Made by a program: the position numbers and the translations under genes. The notes beneath the pieces were generated by a model. The model did not search any database and was not told the DNA's origin. It was given only the letters and a program-made list of their open reading frames with translations. This document shows positions 6,235-11,256 of a DNA stretch of 11,256 bases, piece after piece. How positions within the stretch are numbered: the stretch's first letter is position 1; the number at the start of each line of letters is the position of its first letter. This DNA comes from Corynebacterium sp. (GTDB taxonomy: Bacteria; Actinomycetota; Actinomycetes; Mycobacteriales; Mycobacteriaceae), in the NCBI RefSeq assembly GCF_030826625.1, contig NZ_JAPJNQ010000068.1:1-11256 (forward strand), written 5' to 3'.

Positions 6235-6773
6235 GTTCCAGTTCACAGGATGCGCAAGCGCGCAAGCAATTGGACGAGAAGAAACTCGCTGCCTATACCG
6301 CACTAGATCCGTTTTCGGTCACCAGCAATAAGCCGTGGGAATTAACGATCACCTCCCGCCGGTTGCGGCTGTATGCATTCATCTTGATTCCGATCATCAT
6401 GGCCGTCCACATCTTTATGGCCTGGCAACTAAGCCTAGAATTCACCGGCGCGGCAATCACTGGGATTGATTATCTCGCCTTCCCTGGTGTTGGCCTTGTG
6501 ATCTCGATGCTCGTCTGGCTTGCTTTTTCCCGGCCACGAGTCCGGGTCAATAGTGACGGTGTGGAAGTACGCAATATCATCGGTACCCGTTTTTATTATT
6601 GGGAATTGATTTATGGCTTAACCTTCCCAGAGGGGGCGCGCATGGCGCGGCTCGAGCTTCCTGAGTTCGAATACATGCCACTATGGGCAATTCAAGCCTC
6701 GGATGGCAAACAGACAATCGAAGCGGTACGCAATTTCCGTGCACTCGAAGCACAATACATGCCAGAAGAATAA
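6231..6773 (+). CDS. Two-TM membrane protein with a C-terminal bacterial PH-like domain (CFP-6 type)
   Basis: The precise function is unknown. The 180-residue product begins with a charged cytoplasmic-looking stretch (1-44), followed by hydrophobic segments at about 47-67 (LYAFILIPIIMAVHIFMAWQL) and 79-99. The remaining ~80 residues (from RPRVRVNSDGVEVRN to NFRALEAQYM) form a soluble domain. The 'PRVRVNSDGVEVRNIIG...YYWELIYGLTFPEG' pattern resembles the bacterial PH domain family that includes mycobacterial low-molecular-weight antigen CFP-6. There is no signal peptide cleavage motif. AAGGAG (6218-6223) is seven bases ahead of the ATG, and the start overlaps the ribH stop. It occupies the slot between ribH and uvrC held by an uncharacterised membrane protein gene in other corynebacteria. 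Whether it is involved in flavin metabolism is unknown; it may simply share the operon. Confidence 0.8.
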   Translation: MSSSSQDAQARKQLDEKKLAAYTALDPFSVTSNKPWELTITSRRLRLYAFILIPIIMAVHIFMAWQLSLEFTGAAITGIDYLAFPGVGLVISMLVWLAFSRPRVRVNSDGVEVRNIIGTRFYYWELIYGLTFPEGARMARLELPEFEYMPLWAIQASDGKQTIEAVRNFRALEAQYMPEE

Positions 6774-6800
6774 ATCCAGGAAACAAGATTCTGCGCGCAC

Positions 6801-8828
6801 ATGAGTGATCCAGCAACTTACCGGCCGGCTCCCGGAACGATTCCGACGGACCCCGGCGTCTACAAATTTCGGGACGAAAACCGCCGAGTGGTCTACGTCG
6901 GCAAGGCGAAAAACCTACGCGCACGCCTTTCTAATTACTTCCAGGACATCACCCAGCTCCACCCACGTACGCGCCAGATGGTGCAGACGGCCAACTCCGT
7001 GGAATGGACCGTGGTAGCGAGTGAAGTGGAAGCGTTACAGCTGGAATATACCTGGATCAAGCGATTCGATCCACGGTTTAACGTCATGTACCGCGACGAC
7101 AAGACTTATCCGATGCTTGCGGTGTCGGTGGGTGAGCAAATCCCGCGCGTATTCTTTTACCGTGGTCCGCGCAAACGTGGCGTGCGCTATTTCGGCCCGT
7201 ATTCTCATGCCTGGGCAGTGCGCGAAACAATGGAATTATTGTTGCGGGTGTTTCCGATGCGTAGTTGTTCTGCCGGCGTTTACCGCCGTCATGAACGTCT
7301 CGGTAGACCATGTTTGCTCGGATATATCGGAAAATGTGATGCTCCGTGCATTGGCCGAGTCAGCACTGAGGAACACCGCGAAACCGTCAACGGCTTGGTC
7401 TCGTTCATGAGGGGACGAACCAATGAGGTCGTCAAGCGGTTGACTGCGGAGATGGAACAAGCATCTGAAGACCTGGAATTTGAGCGAGCGGCGCGCTTGC
7501 GCGATGATCTCGGTGCGATTGACAAGCTCATGGAACAACAGACCGTGGTGCTTGGTGACGGCACTGCAGCCGATCTCATTGCTTTTGCCGATGATGAATT
7601 AGAAGCCGCAGTCCAGATTTTCCACGTTCGTGATGGGCGTATCCGCGGCCAGCGAGGCTGGGTCGTCGAAAAGCTCACCGGGCTGCCGGAGTTGATCGAA
7701 AACTTTTTGGTGCAGTTTTATTCCGATGCCGCGGAGCGCGAACAACTGGAGGCCGCAGAAGACGCGAAACTTATTGACCGCCGCGGGGTAGACCAACAAG
7801 CTCGTACAGACGCAGAAGAACCGTCGAATACTTCGACACACACCGTGATTCCTCGGCAGATCATGGTGCACACTGAGCCACAGGATCGCGACCAAGTCGC
7901 CACGGTGCTGGCGGAATTACGTGGTGGCCCCGTCGACGTGCGGGTTCCTCAGCGCGGAGACAAAAAGGCATTGATGGATACCGTCTATCGCAATGCCACA
8001 GATGCGCTGAAACAGCACAAGCTCAAGCGCGTTGGCGATTTGACTGCACGTTCGGCGGCTCTGCAGGACCTGCAATCAGCACTGTTTCTGGATACTGCAC
8101 CGTTGCGGATTGAGTGCATTGATATTTCGCACATTCAAGGCACGGACGTGGTTGCGTCATTAGTGGTTTTTGAAGACGGTTTACCACGCAAGGCCAGCTA
8201 CCGGCGCTACCGTATCAAGGAAGCAGCCGGCGACGGTCATTCGGACGACGTGGCTTCCATTGCGGAGGTTACGCGTCGGCGTTTTAAGCGGCACCAGGAA
8301 GACAAGCTGCACGTACCCGACGAAGAACTCGAGGCGACTACATTCGCTGATGAGGACGTGACCGAAGAATCCGCAGACGGCAAGAAATTTGCTTATCCAC
8401 CGCAGCTGTTCGTCGTCGACGGTGGATTGCCACAGGTTAATGCTGCACAGAAAGTGTTTGATGAGCTCGGAGTCGTCGATGTGGCTTTGATCGGCTTAGC
8501 CAAACGCTTAGAAGAAATTTGGGTTCCTGGTGACGACGAGCCGATCATTCTGCCACGTGGTAGCGAAGCGTTGTACTTGTTGCAACATATTCGTGACGAG
8601 GCACACCGGTTTGCCATTAGCTATCACCGGCAGCAGCGCTCTAAACGCATGCGTAGTTCGGCTCTTGATGCGGTGCCGGGGCTTGGACCGGCACGCCGGG
8701 CAGATTTGGTGAAGCACTTTGGTTCGGTGAAAAAGCTCAAGCAGGCCAGCATCGAAGAGATCACGGAAGTCAAAGGCTTTGGCCCGGCTTTGGCCGAAAA
8801 TATTTATTCCGCGCTCCACCGTGGTTGA
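6801..8828 (+). CDS. uvrC: Excinuclease ABC subunit C
   Basis: UvrC is the nuclease of nucleotide excision repair; it cuts the damaged strand on both sides of a lesion located by UvrA and UvrB. The 675-residue product has the full domain set. A GIY-YIG nuclease covers ~15-95 (GVYKF at 19, VVYVGKAKNLRARL at 30 with Arg40, Glu in EALQLEY), and a cysteine-containing region covers ~150-180. A UvrB-binding UVR motif lies at ~206-242 (RLTAEMEQASEDLEFERAARLRD, interrupted here only by family variation). An RNase H-like nuclease has Asp441 (DISHIQG), Asp540 (VVDGG) and His602 (EAHRFA), and a helix-hairpin-helix pair covers ~620-675. All catalytic residues are present. The gene starts 27 bases after the PH-domain gene, in the same frame. 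The nearest SD-like sequence, AGGAAA (6778-6783), is 17 bases from the ATG, so initiation is weak or unconventional. Confidence 0.97.
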   Translation: MSDPATYRPAPGTIPTDPGVYKFRDENRRVVYVGKAKNLRARLSNYFQDITQLHPRTRQMVQTANSVEWTVVASEVEALQLEYTWIKRFDPRFNVMYRDDKTYPMLAVSVGEQIPRVFFYRGPRKRGVRYFGPYSHAWAVRETMELLLRVFPMRSCSAGVYRRHERLGRPCLLGYIGKCDAPCIGRVSTEEHRETVNGLVSFMRGRTNEVVKRLTAEMEQASEDLEFERAARLRDDLGAIDKLMEQQTVVLGDGTAADLIAFADDELEAAVQIFHVRDGRIRGQRGWVVEKLTGLPELIENFLVQFYSDAAEREQLEAAEDAKLIDRRGVDQQARTDAEEPSNTSTHTVIPRQIMVHTEPQDRDQVATVLAELRGGPVDVRVPQRGDKKALMDTVYRNATDALKQHKLKRVGDLTARSAALQDLQSALFLDTAPLRIECIDISHIQGTDVVASLVVFEDGLPRKASYRRYRIKEAAGDGHSDDVASIAEVTRRRFKRHQEDKLHVPDEELEATTFADEDVTEESADGKKFAYPPQLFVVDGGLPQVNAAQKVFDELGVVDVALIGLAKRLEEIWVPGDDEPIILPRGSEALYLLQHIRDEAHRFAISYHRQQRSKRMRSSALDAVPGLGPARRADLVKHFGSVKKLKQASIEEITEVKGFGPALAENIYSALHRG

Positions 8829-8838
8829 GGAAACCGAC

Positions 8839-8844
8839 TAGGAT
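8839..8844 (+). promoter_or_regulatory. Candidate -10 box for a leaderless rapZ transcript
   Basis: TAGGAT sits in the 22-base gap between uvrC and rapZ, six bases before the rapZ ATG. Transcription would therefore start at or next to the start codon. The only SD-like bases, GAGG (8827-8830), are 20 bases from the ATG, too far to act. This is the leaderless arrangement familiar in corynebacteria. No clear -35 hexamer is visible. TATAAC at 8844-8849 overlaps it, but would place the start of transcription inside the gene. Confidence 0.5.
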
Positions 8845-8850
8845 ATAACC

Positions 8851-9723
8851 ATGACCGCTTTTGCCACGTCCCCAATTTTGTTAACTGGCATGTCCGGGGC
8901 CGGGCTGTCGACGGCCGCTCGTGTGCTGGAAGACAAAGGCTTTTACGTTGCGCACAACCTGCCCCCAGAGCTTATGGTGCAGTTGTTGGAATTGTGCGCC
9001 GATGAGAACTCGCCGGTAGATAAAGTCGCGGTGGTTGCCGATGTGCGCTCACGCATGTTTGGCGGGTCAATTCTGTCGGCGATGGATGAATTAGAGCGCC
9101 GTGATATGCCAATCACAGTGTTGTTCATGGACGCCCGGGATGATGTGCTGATTCGTCGCTTTGATTCGGTACGCCGAACGCACCCGCTGCAAGAAGCTGA
9201 CACCCTGCATATTGGTATTGATCGTGAACGTGCCGCAATCTCCGCGCTGAAAGAACGTGCCGATGTCATCATCGACAGCTCGAATCTGTCTGTGCACGAT
9301 TTGCGCCGGGCAATGGAGGCGAGTTTCGGCTCGGCAGGGTTGGACAAACAACACATCACCATCGAATCATTTGGATTCAAGCATGGTGCACCCCGTGATG
9401 CTGACCTGATGCTTGACGTGCGATTTCTGCCCAACCCGTACTGGATTCCGGAGCTGCGAGAATACCGTGGTACCGATGAACCGGTCTCGGATTACGTGCT
9501 AGCAAGCCCCGCAGCTGAAAACTTCATCGCCAACTTCGAAAAGATGCTTGATTCCATGTTGGCTGGATACCGCCACGAGGGCAAAAATTTCATCACAGTC
9601 GCGGTTGGCTGCACTGGAGGACACCACAGATCAGTGGCGATTGCGGAAGAAATTGCGCAAAGACTTCGCCCGCGGGACGAACTAGAAATCAACGTCATGC
9701 ACCGCGATTTCGAACGGCATTAG
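8851..9723 (+). CDS. rapZ: RNase adapter/nucleotide-binding protein RapZ (YvcJ family)
   Basis: Members bind and hydrolyse nucleotides. In E. coli, RapZ guides RNase E to the small RNA GlmZ and so tunes glucosamine-6-phosphate synthesis; in Gram-positive bacteria the role is less defined, and no GlmZ-type partner is known in actinobacteria. The 290-residue product has the family's P-loop GMSGAGLST (13-21), followed by ARVLEDKGFYVAHNLPPELM. The middle carries FMDARDDVLIRRFDSVRRTHPL, and the C-terminal domain carries FKHGAPRDADLMLDVRFLPN, YWIPELREYRGTD and the signature VGCTGGHHRSVAIAEE. All recognised motifs are intact and the length is normal. It is followed by yvcK and whiA, the arrangement conserved across Gram-positive bacteria, which strengthens the call. 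Expression may come from its own leaderless promoter in addition to read-through from uvrC. Confidence 0.95.
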   Translation: MTAFATSPILLTGMSGAGLSTAARVLEDKGFYVAHNLPPELMVQLLELCADENSPVDKVAVVADVRSRMFGGSILSAMDELERRDMPITVLFMDARDDVLIRRFDSVRRTHPLQEADTLHIGIDRERAAISALKERADVIIDSSNLSVHDLRRAMEASFGSAGLDKQHITIESFGFKHGAPRDADLMLDVRFLPNPYWIPELREYRGTDEPVSDYVLASPAAENFIANFEKMLDSMLAGYRHEGKNFITVAVGCTGGHHRSVAIAEEIAQRLRPRDELEINVMHRDFERH

Positions 9724-9760
9724 CCACGGTATAGGCACGAATAGGAATATTTATTGAAAT

Positions 9761-10822
9761 ATGGCTGAATCAACGCCACCATCACCTGAAACAGCTGCAA
9801 CAACAACGTCGCCGGTTGTGCAACCTCAACGCGCTGCAACGACGATGCCTGCTCGTATCGCATCGCTGGGCGGCGGGCACGGGTTATTCCAAACGCTAAA
9901 AGCTGCCCGACGGCTGGGCCCTGCTGAGATATCGGCGATCGTCACAGTAGCTGACGACGGCGGGAGTTCCGGTAGGTTGCGCAAAGAATTTGAGATGATC
10001 CCACCGGGGGATTTGCGCATGGCACTGGTGGCCTTGTCCGTACGCGACGATGAAGAAGGACAGTTTTGGGAGCAAACCCTGCAGCACCGTTTCGGTGGCA
10101 GTGGTGCCTTGGCGGGGCATGCATTAGGCAACCTGCTCATCACCGGGCTGAAAGAAATTTTAGGCCACGAACAAGCTGCGCTGGATGCGGTATGCCGGTT
10201 GACAGGTGCCCACGGTAGGGTGTTGCCGGTGTGTACTGAGCCTTTAGATATCCAGGCTGATGTATCTGGGCTTGACGACGATCCGCGTGTGATGCGCTCG
10301 GTACGCGGACAGGTTGCCGTCGCGTCTACTCCAGGCCAGGTGCGGCGCGTGAGCGTGATTCCGGCAGAGCCAGACATCAATCCGGCGGCTTTAGACTCGA
10401 TTAAGAACGCAGAATTGCTGACAATCGGGCCAGGGTCATGGTTTTCTAGCGTGATTCCGCATCTAGTGTTGCCAGAGGTTGTTCACGCAATAAACGAATG
10501 TTCGGGACTTCGGGTTTTGGTGCTCAATCTCAATGGTGAACCCGGTGAAACCCAGGGCTTTTCCTATGAGCGTCACATCCACGTGCTTGCACAGCATGCA
10601 CCAGGCTTAAACGTCGATGTAGTTATTTGTGACTCTGCATCGGTAACCTCTGATGCTGAGCGCGAATACCTGCGGAAAGCAGCCCGAATAGTACAGGCAG
10701 AGATGGTTTTTGCAGATGTCCGGGAAATCGACGAATCTGGTAAAGAAAGTTCACGCCACGACGAAGTTAAGTTGGCGGCAACCCTTCGCCAGGTTTATAC
10801 CGATTTCATGCAACGGTACTAA
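9761..10822 (+). CDS. yvcK: YvcK/CuvA-type gluconeogenesis and cell-wall regulator (CofD-like fold)
   Basis: YvcK proteins bind UDP-sugars such as UDP-GlcNAc and link carbon supply to cell-wall synthesis; the mycobacterial member is CuvA. The 353-residue product has a disordered, Pro/Thr/Ala-rich N-terminus (1-30) and then the CofD-like Rossmann fold. Motifs are SLGGGHGLFQTL (GGGHG at 37-41), ADDGGSSGRLR (64-74), PPGDLRMAL, HALGNLL (Asn124), CTEPLDIQADVSG, IGPGSWFSSVIPHL and NLNGEPGETQGF. The family name is secure; the exact role in this organism is not. The start is uncertain. ATG 9761 has AGGAA (9743-9747) 13 bases upstream, while ATG 9842 (Met28) would match the shorter N-terminus common in the family but lacks a Shine-Dalgarno. 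The 37 bases after rapZ include TATAGG (9730-9735), a weak -10 candidate. Confidence 0.92.
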   Translation: MAESTPPSPETAATTTSPVVQPQRAATTMPARIASLGGGHGLFQTLKAARRLGPAEISAIVTVADDGGSSGRLRKEFEMIPPGDLRMALVALSVRDDEEGQFWEQTLQHRFGGSGALAGHALGNLLITGLKEILGHEQAALDAVCRLTGAHGRVLPVCTEPLDIQADVSGLDDDPRVMRSVRGQVAVASTPGQVRRVSVIPAEPDINPAALDSIKNAELLTIGPGSWFSSVIPHLVLPEVVHAINECSGLRVLVLNLNGEPGETQGFSYERHIHVLAQHAPGLNVDVVICDSASVTSDAEREYLRKAARIVQAEMVFADVREIDESGKESSRHDEVKLAATLRQVYTDFMQRY

Positions 10823-10920
10823 AGCTGTTGATGCTAAGCATGAGTAACGAAACCGCCCAATGCGAAACGTGAGCAACGTTGTCGTTGGCGAGTGGCTTGA
10901 TTTAGTTAGACCGCAAACAA

Positions 10921-10944
10921 GACGCACCAGATACGTGATGCGTC
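10921..10944 (+). repeat. Imperfect palindrome upstream of whiA
   Basis: The arms GACGCA (10921-10926) and TGCGTC (10939-10944) pair perfectly. After one mismatch, CA (10928-10929) pairs with TG (10936-10937), leaving a six-base loop. Without a following T-run it does not look like a terminator. It could be an operator for a dimeric regulator or a hairpin in the whiA leader; nothing in the sequence distinguishes these. It starts 63 bases before the GTG start of whiA. Confidence 0.55.
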
Positions 10945-10971
10945 CAGGGATCACAGTGAATGATGAAAGGC

Positions 10972-10976
10972 AGGGG
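10972..10976 (+). promoter_or_regulatory. Shine-Dalgarno (AGGGG) supporting the whiA GTG start
   Basis: AGGGG ends seven bases before the GTG at 10984. The in-frame ATGs at 10960 and 10963 lack any comparable motif upstream. This spacing is the main reason for choosing the GTG as the start. Confidence 0.6.
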
Positions 10977-10983
10977 TGATGCT

Positions 10984-11256
10984 GTGGGGCTCACAGAGCA
11001 AGTGAAAGAAGAACTCACCCGGGTATCTCCCACGAAACAATCAGCCCGGAGTGCAGAAGTTGCAGCAATTCTACGGCTGGCGGGCAGCATGGAGATCGTC
11101 GGTGATGCGCTGGCATTAGAAGTGGAATTAAGTTCCCGAGCTGTCGCGCAACGCTTGGCTCATGACCTCGAAGAACTATTCAATATCACGGTTCACCCCA
11201 CGACGATTGGCCCCGCGGGTGCCCAGAAAGCGCCACGCTATCAGGTCAGTATTAGG
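10984..11256 (+). CDS. whiA: Sporulation-type regulator WhiA, N-terminal part (truncated by window end)
   Basis: WhiA is a DNA-binding protein with an N-terminal fold related to LAGLIDADG homing endonucleases and a C-terminal helix-turn-helix. In Streptomyces it controls sporulation septation together with WhiB. It is also kept in non-sporulating Gram-positive bacteria, where it affects division and chromosome segregation. The first 91 codons are visible and run open to the last base. They read MGLTEQVKEELTRVSP, then SARSAEVAAILRLAGSMEI and LEVELSSRAVAQRLAHDLEELF, which matches the start of the family; the catalytic endonuclease residues are not expected in WhiA. The DNA-binding C-terminus is outside the window. 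The GTG start has AGGGG seven bases ahead. Starting at ATG 10960 or 10963 would add eight or seven residues not typical of the family. The position after rapZ and yvcK supports the call. Confidence 0.92.
   Translation, partial: MGLTEQVKEELTRVSPTKQSARSAEVAAILRLAGSMEIVGDALALEVELSSRAVAQRLAHDLEELFNITVHPTTIGPAGAQKAPRYQVSIR

Larger units (their letters stand above)
10823..10983 (+). other. 161-base non-coding region between yvcK and whiA
   Basis: This is the longest gap in the window. I see no hairpin followed by a T-run, so no factor-independent terminator after yvcK, and no convincing -35/-10 pair. It contains a small hairpin (CAACG, loop TTGT, CGTTG, 10874-10887) and a larger imperfect palindrome at 10921-10944. 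A 14-codon frame (10831-10872) has no Shine-Dalgarno and is not called. A two-ATG run at 10960-10965 is in frame with whiA and is discussed there. Confidence 0.6.

Noticed and set aside
9730..9760. Leaderless promoter for yvcK comparable to rpe and rapZ
   Set aside because: No TAnnnT box lies six or seven bases before ATG 9761; only a weak TATAGG further upstream and a distant AGGAA are present.
9826..10380. 184-codon minus-strand open frame opposite yvcK
   Set aside because: The translation has no recognisable family and the + strand encodes clear YvcK motifs; no ribosome-binding or promoter signal seen.
10831..10872. Small frame of 14 codons including the stop (MLSMSNETAQCET) as a possible leader peptide after yvcK
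   Set aside because: No Shine-Dalgarno, no regulatory codon run, no attenuator structure behind it; compatible with chance.
10874..10887. CAACG-TTGT-CGTTG hairpin as a yvcK terminator
   Set aside because: The stem is only five pairs and no T-run follows.
10897..10944. TTGATT (10897-10902) as a -35 box for whiA
   Set aside because: No acceptable -10 hexamer lies 16-18 bases downstream.
1..11256. Mobile elements, CRISPR arrays, tRNA or rRNA genes, horizontally acquired cargo
   Set aside because: Continuous same-strand core genes with conserved order; no long inverted or spaced repeats, no transposase or integrase motifs, and no abrupt change in base composition by eye.

Overview
The window looks like core chromosome from a Corynebacterium or close relative (order Mycobacteriales). 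The gene order fmt - rsmB - rpe - ribD - ribE - ribBA - ribH - PH-domain membrane protein - uvrC - rapZ - yvcK - whiA is the one I recall for corynebacterial genomes. The encoded proteins also have corynebacterial features: RibH carries a GGTPHF motif, the small PH-domain membrane protein follows ribH, and the uvrC-rapZ-yvcK-whiA cluster is intact. By eye the GC content is moderate, a little above 50%; I did not compute it. I cannot name a species.

All genes are on the + strand and tightly packed, and no stretch without a gene exceeds 161 bases. Bases 1-86 hold the 3' end of fmt. Its stop overlaps the GTG start of rsmB (83-1795). Next are rpe (1812-2522), ribD (2523-3692), ribE/riboflavin synthase (3749-4426), ribBA (4438-5715) and ribH (5746-6234). 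Together these hold every riboflavin-specific catalytic domain from GTP and ribulose-5-phosphate to riboflavin; only the dephosphorylation step is absent. Rpe acts on ribulose-5-phosphate, which is the substrate of the RibB half of RibBA, so its place here makes metabolic sense. A two-TM PH-domain protein (6231-6773) overlaps ribH by 4 bases. It is followed by uvrC (6801-8828, excision repair), rapZ (8851-9723, P-loop nucleotide-binding), yvcK (9761-10822, CofD-like, UDP-sugar-linked regulator) and the start of whiA (10984 to the window end). The only sizeable non-coding stretch is the 161 bases between yvcK and whiA, which contains an imperfect palindrome.

The genes are mostly ordinary housekeeping genes, and I saw no mobile element, CRISPR array, RNA gene or convincing new system. 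The most unusual structure is a set of short in-frame tandem repeats in three consecutive genes: rsmB near its C-terminus (4 x 18 bp), rpe at its N-terminus (2 x 15 bp) and ribD at its N-terminus (3 x 15 bp). Other points worth a second look are leaderless-type -10 boxes directly upstream of rpe and rapZ, a conserved Asp replaced by Thr in the RibB domain of RibBA, and the whiA upstream palindrome. No FMN riboswitch is visible in front of the rib genes.
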